A stretch of DNA of 64,000 nucleotides from Novakomyces olei (taxonomy: Eukaryota > Ascomycota > Novakomycetes > Novakomycetales > Novakomycetaceae). The position numbers and the translations under genes were made by a program. The stretch's first letter is position 1, and the number at the start of each line of letters is the position of its first letter. The stretch covers positions 1,488,001 through 1,552,000 of the forward strand of contig JADEYG010000003.1 in NCBI GenBank assembly GCA_016906335.1. Reading direction: 5' to 3'. This document shows, piece after piece, positions 34,677-44,636 of this stretch. The notes beneath the pieces are model-generated. The model was not told the DNA's origin, made no database searches, and saw only the letters and a program-made list of their open reading frames with translations.

Positions 34677-37515
34677 ATGCAAACAGGCGCAGGCGCAGGC
34701 GCAAACGGCTACGGCTATCCTCCGTCCGGCTATACGCCGCCTGGCTTCGGTTCGCCTGGGTACAATGCGCAAGGCTATAATGCGCAAGGCTATAATGCGC
34801 AAGGCTATAATGCGCAAGGCTATAATGCGCAAGGCTATGGATCACCCGGCTACAACAATTCGCCCCCAGCCACTGGAATGTATAACTCTGGTCCCATGCC
34901 TCATCCTGGGCCAGTGAGACCTTTTAACAGGCCTTTTAATCCTGCACAACGGCCTTATATGCCTCCGTCAGGAGGTGAACAAGGACGGCGAGTTCCTTTC
35001 AACGATGCATACATGACTGGTAATGGACCTGTTCGACCAGGGTTAGGCCAGAATTATACGGCGAGGTTTGGTGCAGCTGATGGTGCAAATATTAATGGAA
35101 CTTTTCGACAAGCTTTTGTGCCAGAGCAGCAGCAGCAGCCGCAGCAGCAAGCAGCTCCATTTGCTGCAAAAACAGAAGCTGTTTCTCAGCCTCTTACAGT
35201 TGAGCGACGACTACGGCATTTATACATTGGAGAAATTCCTCGGGAACTTGAGGATGTTTGGATGCAAAAGATCGTGCGGGTATGAAAGACGAGAAGAGCT
35301 CTACTATTTTTTTTTTATGTTTTTTTACGTTTTTTTTTTTTAATTTTTATTTTTTGAAATTGCTTTTGATCCTTTTCGGTTTTGGCATCTCTTTTTAACG
35401 CATAATATTTTATTATAATACATTTTCCATTTCTTTTCCTGCTTTCTTGATAATTTGATGCTGACAGTATGATTTAGAGTGTCGCAAAATTGGGGCAATG
35501 GAGCCAATGCAAAGGACTTCGTGGTAAAGTTTGGGACTGGGGATTTGCAGAATATGATGATGAAGACCACTTTTTGCGAGCAGCGGCCACGTTGGAAGGG
35601 TTGACCATACCGGAGGTACCGGGAAAATACCCAGAGAGAAAATTAAAGGTCTGTTGAGCTTTTAAAATCATATGCGTATATTTTGTTCTTTAATACTTAT
35701 TTTTAACGCTTGGTTTATCAAAGAGGAACTTGTATACTTGATGAGTAATTACTTGCCCTATTCTGACGAATCATTTAAAATTCAATTGCCACATATGCAA
35801 TTTGATCCTTGTTTAAGCTTTCATGTGGGCTAACTTCATATCAGGTTGTGGTGGATGAACGTAGTATCGAACATGCCAAAGAGGTAAAAGCCAAAAGTGG
35901 ATTTGACGAGGTATTATCCCAAGTATCGATACAAGATTTCTAACAAAGGTTTAAGCGACGTGATCACTTGCTCAATAGTCAAGCATTAGGAAATTTAAAC
36001 AAAGTATTACAAGACTACGTTGAATGGGCAAAAGTGCACGCGACAGAGGACTCGCAAGCACAAGATGAAAAGGCAAATGATGGGAGCAAAATTGACGGCT
36101 CCGGCAATGATGAGCAAGAAACCTCGGATGCTTCAATGCCCGCTTTAAAAGTTTCAATTTCTGCCGACGAAAAATTGGAAGGCTTTGATGAAGAAGCAAC
36201 AGCGCAAATTTATAGGGAGATTGCTGCTTTTCGGCAACGATCAGCTAAACGAGAAAATGCAAACAAAAAACTGGAAGAAGAATACGAAAGCAAACTGGCT
36301 GAGTTTGAAGCTTCCAAACGGCAGCAGGCTAAAAGGAGCCATGTAGCTGCTGAGCGAGCTCGAACTGACCCATTTGTGATTAAACATGAAAGGGAGAATA
36401 AAGAGTTGGAAAAGCGTTTGGAGGATGAGGCACAGGACTCGAGAAGTGACGTTGATATTGAGCGATTACGTTTGGACCGACGTGAAGAGAGACTTGAATC
36501 ACAATACTTGGATCGTGAAAGAAAATGGATTAATCGCGAAAAATCTCGCGCTTCAGCTCTTGAACGAGAACTAAAGCGAGATAAAATGGAAGAAAATATG
36601 GAAGAAAGAGCACAAGAAGAGGCTAAACGACTCGAATCCTGGAACGATGCAGAAGAAGAAGAATCAAAGAGGCACGAATATTATGCTGATCATGCCGCGT
36701 GGGCTCGTAATCGAGCAATCGCTCGATCAAAGGAACAGGATCAGGATCAAAAAGATCGGATTAAAGAGCGGGAGGAAATTGAGGCGGCCAAAAATCCAGA
36801 AAAGAAGGAATCCTCTTCTATCGGTAGTGCTGCAAGGCAATCTGCAAGCGCTGCTGATGCTCTTGCTGCTTCATTAATTGCAGAGCAATCGTCTAAAGTA
36901 CAAAGGAAACGTGATGGATTAACCGGCTTTAGTCTTTCATTTGCAAATGCTAAAAAGGCTGGGCCGACTACGGCCAGTACGGGTCTTAAATCTGCTCCAC
37001 AGACGTCTGTGCTTAAAGCAGCAGAAAGGCTTCTTCAGGACGAGGATGAGGATGCAGGCACTCGGCGCAGACCGTTGAGCTTACTCAACTTTAAAGATGA
37101 TGATGAGGAAGAGGAAAATAAAAGGTCTAGTTACCGGGAACGCAGAGACAGGATTGATGATGATGATGATGATGATGATGGTTCCGATGGCAAGGAAAGA
37201 AAGTTGCAAGAAATAGCACAATCTGTGCCGGCAGATAAGGAAGGCATTTTCAGTTACCCGATAAAATGGACTGAAATTACGAAATCCGCTGTCAATGCAA
37301 AGATCCGGCCGTTCATTACAAAGAAAATTGTGGAATATTTGGGTGTGCAGGAAGATGAGCTTATTGATTTTGTTGAAGAGCATATTGCACGCCATGGTTC
37401 TGCCGACGAACTTTCAAAGGAATTGGAGATCGCTATGGAAGATGATGCGGGTCTTTTTGTGACAAAAGTGTACCGTTATCTTGCCGTGTTGGGCGAAACT
37501 TCAGCAGCGTTTTAG
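34677..37515 (+). CDS. RBM25-like U1 snRNP-associated splicing factor (RRM + PWI)
   Basis: Nuclear splicing factor. Exons 34677-35279, 35478-35648, 35845-35910 and 35956-37515 give 799 residues in phase (human RBM25 has 843). The N-terminus is Gly/Tyr/Gln/Pro-rich with five perfect GYNAQ repeats. An RRM follows ([20 protein letters not shown] across the joint to [20 protein letters not shown]). The central region is a charged coiled coil (ERERK/RE-rich) with a run of nine Asp near 37157-37183. The C-terminal PWI domain reads [40 protein letters not shown] and [23 protein letters not shown]-coil-PWI is the RBM25/fission-yeast Usp107 plan. The start ATG at 34677 follows a short upstream ATG near 34632. 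Confidence 0.9.
34764..34842 (+). repeat. 15-bp in-frame coding repeat (GYNAQ), 5 copies
   Basis: Unit GGCTATAATGCGCAA repeated head to tail without mismatch inside the RBM25-like gene, encoding GYNAQ units in a prion-like N-terminus. Confidence 0.9.
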
Positions 37516-37882
37516 TTTTCGTAACGGAGTCAAATCGTTTTTCTTGGCAAAGGAATAAAGTCAAATAGATTATCGTCCGTAACATATAGCGTAATACAAT
37601 CGATGTAAATGTTTCCAAATTCTCTGCAACCAAGCAAACTCAAGTATTATTATAATTACTTCAAATATATAAAAAGATAATTATAGTATTGCTATATTTT
37701 ATATACTCCTATTAACCCTAACTAACCCTGTAGTATAGCCTTTTGTAGCATGCTTTCAATCTTTCTGCCATAGCAAAATGTGCGTGATTGTGATAAGATA
37801 ACAAGAATTATTTAGCTGCATGTCATTAATTTTTTTATCTAATAAAGGCTCGTTTGTAGTCTGAGGTTGAGGCTTTATTGCA
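37516..37882. promoter_or_regulatory. QTRT1 promoter with telobox-like element
   Basis: Holds TATTAACCCTAACTAACCC at about 37710-37728, about 160 bp before the QTRT1 start, identical to the element in the MCD4/RBM25 promoter. Confidence 0.45.
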
Positions 37883-39747
37883 ATGACGGACTCCGTGCCA
37901 CAAGCGCCATCGGCGCTTGAATTGAATATTATAGCCGAATGCTCAACAACAAAAGCTCGCGCAACGGTATTTATAATACAATTTGTCTGTTAGAAGAAAG
38001 TGCTTATTCGTTTAGGTGTTGACTCTGCCGCATGGGCCTGTGGAAACTCCTGTTTTTATGCCGTAAGATTTGTTGGAATTCAAGTACTGATTGAAGTGTC
38101 GGGACGCGTAGGTCGCTAATGTAGACTATGGATTTTCTAATACGCAAGAGGGTACTTTGAAAGGACTTACACAAAAGCAACTTGAAAACCTCGGCTGCCA
38201 GGTAATTTCTTGCCCTTGTGTTTTGACGCACTAATGTCTAACTTTCAAGATTATGCTGAACAATACTTACCACCTGATATGTCTATAATTATTTGTCGTT
38301 GCTCTATTTTCTAATTCGACTACGGGTTAAAACCTGGCCAGGACACTCTTGATTTTATTGGCGGCGCTCACCTTTTTCAAAACTGGCATCGTAATATTCT
38401 TACGGGTAAACGCTTTTCTTTGACATTGATAACATTTTTCTTCATACGCTAATAAACTTTTCCAAGACAGCGGCGGTTTCCAAATGGTCTCGCTGCTCAA
38501 ACTTGCAGAAATCACGGAAGAAGGTGTCCGGTTTCTCAGTCCTCACGATGGAACTCCAATGCTTCTTACACCAGAACACTCTATATCCCTACAGAATTCT
38601 ATCGGAGCTGATATAATGATGCAATTGGATGACGTTGTTTCATCAGTTACCACGGGGCCCCGTGTGGAAGAAGCAATGTGGAGATCTATTCGCTGGCTGG
38701 ATCGGTGTATAAAAGCAAACGCGCGCCCTCACGACCAGAACCTTTTTGCTATCATTCAGGGAGGCCTTGATCCGGACTTAAGGCGAGTCTGCTGTCGCGA
38801 AATGGTTAAACGCAATACTCCAGGAATTGCCGTTGGTGGTCTAAGCGGTGGAGAAGCGAAAATGACGACTTTCCAAGTGTGCGAAATATCCTATATCCTT
38901 TATATTTTATCCTTGTTTGATTGTGTTTTTAATACCCAGGGTAAATGCTTGCACTGACGAACTGCCACGAGAAAAACCGCGCTATTTAATGGGTGTAGGC
39001 TATGCTGAAGATATGATTATCGCCGTCGCTCTCGGTATTGATATGTTTGATTGGTAAAATTTTTATTTTTTATTAATTTATTTATTTATTTATTTGTTTA
39101 TTTTATTTATTTAATTTTTTTCTCAAAAGAGCGTTTGTTTTATTGCATAATGGATAGCAGATGATTCACCCACAGTGTTTTAATATTATTTGCTTGTTCT
39201 ATTCTTTCGAATCTATCATGTATATTTTTCAATCGTTCTCTTGGTTCTTGTTTTCATCAGATGCTAATTACAGCGTTTATCCCACAAGGACAGCGGTACG
39301 TATAGACATCCATAGGTCAATGCTAACATTCAGCGATTCGGAAACGCAATTACACCCAAAGGTGTATTAAATATGAAGAATCGCGCTTTTGCCCAAGATT
39401 TTTCTCCAATCGACGATTCTTGCACGTGCCCGTATTGCCAGCCCGGGAAGCATCGGATTACACGCTCTTTTCTCTTTCATACGGCGTGTAAAGAGGCAGT
39501 TGCAGCCCATATACTAACAGTTCACAATGTGCATTATCAGGTATGTCGGTTCTTTGCAATAGTCTAACTTGATGCGCAGCTGAATTTAATGCGTGAGGCA
39601 CGAAACGCTATCATAAAAGACCAATTCCCGTCTTTTGTTAAACGATTTTTTATGGTTCTCTACAACGGGGATCGGTCGAAATACCCAGAATGGGCGGTTG
39701 AGCCTTTGCGACTAGTGAACATAGACTTGCTGGCAGATCAAAATTAG
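37883..39747 (+). CDS. QTRT1: Queuine tRNA-ribosyltransferase catalytic subunit (QTRT1/TGT)
   Basis: Exchanges guanine-34 of GUN-anticodon tRNAs for queuine. Eleven exons: 37883-37966, 38016-38062, 38097-38107, 38149-38201, 38250-38276, 38324-38405, 38467-38878, 38940-39053, 39274-39295, 39334-39540 and 39580-39747. The sum is 408 residues, all phases consistent (human QTRT1 has 403). Landmarks: [83 protein letters not shown] and DCVYPTRTARFGNA. The zinc site is CTCPYC plus the His of AAHILTVHN. Exon 3 is 11 nt. The intron at 38277-38323 runs AT...AC; no GT-AG choice gives an open frame there. The partner subunit QTRT2 is not in the window. Confidence 0.94.
38277..38323 (+). other. Apparent AT-AC intron of QTRT1 (47 nt)
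   Basis: Starts ATATGTCTAT and ends CTAATTCGACTAC. Removing it joins NTYHL to GLKPGQ exactly as in the family. There is no AG between the donor region and the GLKPGQ codons, and reading through meets a stop. Confidence 0.7.
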
Positions 39748-40198
39748 TTTTGCAATACCTGTCCCAGATTTAAATATCAATATTGTAATGGGTCCAGCCC
39801 AGAAATCTATAGGGTTAGGGTTAGGGTTTTATATCACATGCTCTTGTAAATGTCAAGAGTTGGAGCGCTGAAGTATAACCCCCGTTGTTCTAGAGCAGTA
39901 ATCAAACGCGAAATGACCGTATATAATCATGACCACAGACGCCAATTCCAATGATGAAGACCATCCTTTAGTCCAAATACTACCTGAGCGCGTGCCAAAC
40001 GAACGCGGGAATAAACGGGAAAAGCAATAGACGGACAACACAGCCAGTCGTTAGGTACAAGGATCCGCCATAGGCAACGGACGGCAATGTAAAAAAATAC
40101 AAAACAATCCCGTTGCCCACGCAAACAGGCGATGAGGCAAATCCAGATCAGTGCAAGTTTACCCGTTGCAGTCGAGCATACTACAATATCCGAGCCTG
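39748..40198. other. Spacer between convergent genes with (TTAGGG)-like run
   Basis: AGGGTTAGGGTTAGGG occurs at about 39811-39826, close to three telomere units, between the QTRT1 and LysM stops. A hydrophobic open frame on the minus strand (40140-39900) lacks a start and was not accepted. Confidence 0.4.
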
Positions 40199-41092
40199 TT
40201 ACAGCTCAATCAAGTCCGGCTGAGACTCACTCGTTTGCCGACGAAGCCGCCGTATTGAGCCGACGCCCAGTTCAATAAGATCGCTGATACTTGTGCGGCC
40301 GCTAGAACTTTCCTCCTTTGCCGGTGCAGTGAGAGCAGGCACTGGCTGTCGAGTATGACGCGCAGGCGGGAAGTAGGAGAGAAGCTGTCTCGGGTACAGT
40401 CCGACGGTACACAGCCCAAGACCGGCCAGTTCGGCACAGTGCTGAGGAACAAAAAGCTCAGCAAAATCAATGTCCACAGGCAGAGGACATGCCGCAGCGT
40501 GGTCCTCCCTTACGACTCCGTGTTGCAGTAAATCTTGCAGGGGAAACACGATATCGACTTTTGATCCAAGCGAGTCAGAGGGCCACATTCGATTGTACCG
40601 ACGCAATTTCGCCTCTGTCGTATGAAGAGCCAGCACGAGTCCCGCCAGTGTATCCTCTCCGGGTTTCACGTGGTAAACGGCTATTTGAATATTGTCCTTT
40701 TGAATATTGTCCTTTTGAATATTGTCCTTTTGAATATTGTCCTTTTGAATATTGTCCTTTTGAATATTGTCCTTTTGAATATTGTCTTTATGAATATTGT
40801 CTTTATGACTATTGTCCTTTTGAATATTGTCCATTTGAAAATTGCCCATTACAGTATCGGCAGCTGCCACTGCTCCATTAGACGGAGCGTCGCTGTGCAT
40901 CCATGCTGGGAAGCGGCCAGCACGAATATCCGATAATTGGCCCTCTGCCGAATGCTGCGGCAGCGTTATATCAAAGGAGCAGCGACGCGTCTCCTCCAGC
41001 GAATCGCTTGACGCGTCTCCGTCTCCGCGCTGGAGAAACTTGCCAGCGCGTGGAGCGAGACCAAACGGCTCATTGCAGCTGGAATAAACCAT
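40199..41092 (-). CDS. LysM-domain protein with DNIQK repeats
   Basis: Single-exon gene, 297 residues. A lone LysM domain (YHVKPGEDTLAGLVLALHTT, EAKLRRYNRMWPSDSL, IVFPLQDLL) sits mid-protein. The lack of a signal peptide suggests an intracellular LYSMD1/2-type protein rather than a secreted chitin-binding effector; this is inference. Just before the LysM lies a repeat block of ten DNIQK/DNIHK/DNSHK units encoded by a 15-bp minisatellite. The C-terminal part is Ser/Arg-rich with ISDLIELGVGSIRRLRRQ and a second DLIEL at the very end. The repeat block also opens long frames on the opposite strand, which I treat as by-products. Confidence 0.75.
   Translation of the reverse strand: MVYSSCNEPFGLAPRAGKFLQRGDGDASSDSLEETRRCSFDITLPQHSAEGQLSDIRAGRFPAWMHSDAPSNGAVAAADTVMGNFQMDNIQKDNSHKDNIHKDNIQKDNIQKDNIQKDNIQKDNIQKDNIQKDNIQIAVYHVKPGEDTLAGLVLALHTTEAKLRRYNRMWPSDSLGSKVDIVFPLQDLLQHGVVREDHAAACPLPVDIDFAELFVPQHCAELAGLGLCTVGLYPRQLLSYFPPARHTRQPVPALTAPAKEESSSGRTSISDLIELGVGSIRRLRRQTSESQPDLIEL
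40679..40842. repeat. 15-bp minisatellite inside the LysM gene
   Basis: Plus-strand unit CTTTTGAATATTGTC, about ten copies; the inner ones are identical, the outer ones diverged (CTTTATGAATATTG, CCATTTGAAAATTG). Encodes the DNIQK units on the minus strand. Confidence 0.92.
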
Positions 41093-41598
41093 AGAGCATA
41101 CTCGACGCCATCAAGAATGCATCCGGCCGGTAATAAAATGGGAATTAGTTGTGCTTCAAGTGCGCCTTCAGACACGACCAGGCTCGAGTTTTGTGCCGCA
41201 ATTCTTATACAAGTGCGGGTCCTCTTTAGATTGCCCGCACGGTGGTGCCGCGCGATGCCGACCGGATTATTACTGTGTGCCAAATGTACTGCCAATATTT
41301 CACGGTTTTCACATAAATAATGAATGAATAATAAATTAATTTATAATTAATTAATTATAAATAATAAATAATAAATAATAAATAATAAATAATAAATAAT
41401 AAATAATAAATAATAAATAATAAATAATAAATAATAAATAATAAATAATAAATAATAAATAATAAATAATAAATAATAAATAATAAATATGAATTAGGGT
41501 CTACAAATCTTTTGCAAATCTCATACAACTACCTATACAGCTACAATATCTATTGTTTCTTTACGAAATTCATTAGGCACTGATCTAAAATCTTCACG
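41093..41598. promoter_or_regulatory. Bidirectional promoter containing an (AAATAAT)n tract
   Basis: Spacer between the LysM gene and the bL28m gene. A heptanucleotide array lies at about 41353-41489. No gene is supported. Confidence 0.45.
41353..41489. repeat. (AAATAAT)n heptanucleotide microsatellite
   Basis: Nearly perfect 7-bp tandem repeat of about 19 copies about 110 bp upstream of the bL28m start. Confidence 0.92.
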
Positions 41599-42237
41599 AT
41601 GCCTCCTCGTATCCCATCGCTGATCCGGCCGCGCGGGTCGCCCACGCGAGCTTGCTTGCTGCGATGGGCAAAGCCAATGCCTACAAGCAAGCTGTTTGCT
41701 CCGCCGCGAGCGACTTTTAAAAGAGCTGATCGCGGCCTCTACGGCGGACAGAGTATAACATTCGGCAACCATGTACCAAAGGCGAAATGGGGCCGGCAAA
41801 AGACGCGGAGGACTTGGCTGCCCAATGTACGCAACAGGGTTTTCTTCTCAAAGGCTCTGAAAAGGCGTATAAGACTGCGGGTCACTGCACGTGTACTAAA
41901 GACAATTGACAAGTGCGGTGGACTGGACGCCTACTTGACCAGAGACAAAGCCTCGCATCGCCGCCTTTTAGGCGAAAAGGGTACAGAGCTGCGGCACCTT
42001 GTACTTTGTCGACCGGCAATTGAAGCAGAGGCCGCACAAAGGGAAGAAGAAGCGAAAAAGAGTCTGCAGACACGGAAGCAGTTGCAGCAATGGCGCCGGG
42101 AGCAGGAGGAATTACAGCGACAGGAGGCGAAATTGTACGCTAAAGTGGCCAGAAAAATGGCCAGAATGCGGATCGACAGAGTGGAAAAGCTGCCTCCAAA
42201 GGTGAATTACCCTAAACCCACCCTTTATCAAGTATAA
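41599..42237 (+). CDS. Mitochondrial ribosomal protein bL28m
   Basis: Large-subunit mitoribosomal protein (yeast Mrpl24 family). Intronless, 212 residues. The bL28 core reads RGLYGGQSITFGNHVPKAK, then RRTWLPNVRNRVFFSKAL and then KRRIRLRVTARVLKTIDKCG, GLDAYLTRD. The N-terminus is Arg/Pro-rich with no acidic residue for the first 40 positions, consistent with mitochondrial import. The C-terminal extension is a charged helix (AQREEEAKKSLQTRKQLQQW) typical of fungal versions. The ATG at 41599 is the first in frame and gives the presequence. Confidence 0.93.
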   Translation: MPPRIPSLIRPRGSPTRACLLRWAKPMPTSKLFAPPRATFKRADRGLYGGQSITFGNHVPKAKWGRQKTRRTWLPNVRNRVFFSKALKRRIRLRVTARVLKTIDKCGGLDAYLTRDKASHRRLLGEKGTELRHLVLCRPAIEAEAAQREEEAKKSLQTRKQLQQWRREQEELQRQEAKLYAKVARKMARMRIDRVEKLPPKVNYPKPTLYQV

Positions 42238-42591
42238 AGACTGCAGAATAATGGATCACTAGTAAAGGTACAACAATCTAAAAATAAAAACGGTAAAAAA
42301 ACCTAATAATAATAAAATTAAAGACAAATGGTAAATTATATCTTTTAGGCGTCAATAGCCGTGTCTGAGCGCGTACTCCATTAAGCGCGATTAAGATTTT
42401 GTTGGTTATGGGCGGTTTTTGCTGTTTAGATAGTCACAAATTACGATTCACCTTGCATTTACTATATATAATACCTTTCCCAATCAAATCCTAAACATGC
42501 CCTTGCTTCCAGCTTGTCTAACCGTTCCACAGACATATTTAGAGTTAAACGTGCGAGACTTGATAGCCCTACCTTATTCAATATATTACTT
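42238..42591. other. Spacer between convergent genes
   Basis: 3' regions of the bL28m and Pcs1/Csm1 genes. Nothing recognised. Confidence 0.35.
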
Positions 42592-44177
42592 TTAGTTATC
42601 TTCGTCCTCTTCGCTTTGCTCCTCTTCATCTTCATCTTCATCTTCGTCTTCGTCCTGAGTTTCTTCGTCTTCATCATCGTCATCCTTTTGCAGGCTGCTC
42701 ATAAGCCTCCATTCAAACAATGGTGCTTGATTGCAGTCAAATTCAATCTCTTCTTTGAGATATTGCGGCAAAAGTGCTAAAAGTTCTTCGTCTTCTTTGC
42801 CTTCCAGACGCGGCCTGTACAAAATAACGCCATGACTGTCTTTACTTAGGTCCTGTGGTACATGCAAAGTAAAGTGAAGCGACCCACGTCGGCCTTCTTG
42901 AACACACTGGTGAATAACAAAATTGTTATCACTGGTAGTCTCTAATACGTTCAATCCGGAAAGACTCTGATACAAACTCAATTTCTCATCCAACCGCTCC
43001 TGCTGCTTCGTACTAGCTGCCTTATCGTGCGTCGGACGCTGCTTTACTTCTGTAAGTTCTGTTTGAAGTCGGTTTACTGTAATATTTATTAGTATTTTCA
43101 AAAAGTTTATACAATACTTCTATAGAGTATCATACCTTTGGTTTGCAGAGCTTGTATCGTTGACTGATATTCGTTGATTTTATTGGCGTGCTTTTCATCA
43201 TTGGCTATTTGCGCCTCAAGGTGCCTCACATGATCCATAACCGCTGCGTTTTCAGTTTAGAAAAACATTAAAGAATACGAAAATAAAACAATGAAAATAA
43301 AATAAAATAAAATTTCAAATAAATAAATTAATAAATAAATAAAAATGAAAAACGAAAAACAAAAAAAAAAGGGGCAGGAATGCTTACCAGAGAATCGTTC
43401 TTCCGCAGAAGCTCTGTACTCGTCAAAAATCTTTGCTGCATGGTCCACATCGTAGTCTATATTCTTTGCAGGACTAGGCAATTTACGATTAGTAATATCT
43501 CCCATTTCATGACGGCTTTCATTTCTGTCCTGAGACGGCCGAGAATCTTGCTGCGCAAAAGACGGCTCTGTCGGTTTGGGCCGAGCTGGCCTGCTGGCAG
43601 AGCTTGTTGGCTCCTCTACAGGGCTTGACTGCTTTGAAAACTTTTTGTGGCTTGGGCTATACGCACGAAACTTGGAAGTCATACTTTGGCTTATGCTGCT
43701 CACACGTCGTGAAGGCCGACGGGCTGAAGGAGTGGCCGGAGTTCCGGGAGATTTAGCTTTCACTGGCTCAGATTGAGCCACAGCCTCTTCTGCCAAGGCC
43801 TCAGATGGACGTGGTACAATTTTCCTCGGTCGGCCCCGTTTTTTCCTCTCACCCTCTGGCACTTTTGGCTCTACGGATTCCAGTTCCGATTCCAGTTCTG
43901 ATCTTTTGCGTTTACCTGCATGTCCAGAGCCAGTTGTGCTTTGCAAAGAAGCCTTTTGATTTTGTCCAGAAGCAAATGTACTCTGCGCTGTAGTTGCCGT
44001 ACTGTTTCCTACAGGAACAGGTCCCGTGCCTTGAAAAGAAGCCTCTATCTCGGTTTTGTTGGCTGCTGCTTCCTGCTGCCGTGTCGATCGTTTTTGGCCT
44101 GTTTTTCCGGGTTTCTTGTGAGGAGAAGAGTCTGCAATTTGCGAATCTGCACGCGTGTTAGCCGGTTGGTTAAACAT
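42592..44177 (-). CDS. pcs1: Monopolin subunit Pcs1/Csm1
   Basis: Kinetochore/rDNA clamp protein of the monopolin complex, forming coiled-coil dimers with a globular C-terminal domain. Exons 44177-43388, 43243-43136 and 43076-42592 give 460 residues in phase. The N-terminal half is disordered and basic, with an AT-hook-like KKRGRPRKIVPRP. A coiled coil follows (DHVRHLEAQIANDEKHANKI, LQTKVNRLQTELTEVKQR). The globular domain is recognisable from LSLYQSLSGLNVLETTSDNN, RGSLHFTLHVPQDL and LLALLPQYLKEEIEF. The extreme C-terminus is an Asp/Glu run. The start is the ATG at 44177; the open frame begins slightly upstream with no ATG. Confidence 0.9.
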
Positions 44178-44636
44178 GCTCAAAATCAATCATAATCGGG
44201 CCAGAAAACAATGTAAAATTGGTCAATTAAAGCCCAAAAAATTGTGGGTTTAAATGGCTGATTTTGTGCTCATACCCGCCATGTCCGACTCATCGCCCGA
44301 CGACGAATCGTGAACCAGTCTTGCTAATTTTGGGCGCGCCATTGATTTTTACGCGTGTTTTGTTTGTTTATGTGCGATGCGCTTTATAAAAGATTAGTCG
44401 CAAGTACAATGAATGTTACAGTAACAAGTATACACTGTAACACCTTTATCCTAATTGTAAATTGTATGTAAGCAATAGGGATTGTTTACATTATATAAAT
44501 TTAGGGCTTATTATTATTATTATTATTCTATACTTTATCAATTTATTGCTTTTACGCAATTTCAGTCTAGTCAACACATCATTTACACTACTCGCTCATA
44601 TTCAAAAATGCCAAATGCACAGATAGATGATTGCAA
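44178..44636. other. Spacer between Pcs1/Csm1 and MSB2
   Basis: Lies between the Pcs1 start and the MSB2 stop. A short TTA-rich patch lies near 44508-44530. No gene recognised. Confidence 0.35.

Noticed and set aside
39900-40140. Hydrophobic minus-strand frame (GNGIVLYFFTLPSVAYGG...) resembling a PMP3-type proteolipid
   Set aside because: No start codon, no acceptor upstream, and spacing between the GC and the IP/HA motif does not match PMP3.
40489-40936. Plus-strand frames with FEYCP or NIVLL repeats
   Set aside because: By-products of the 15-bp minisatellite coding the DNIQK block on the other strand.
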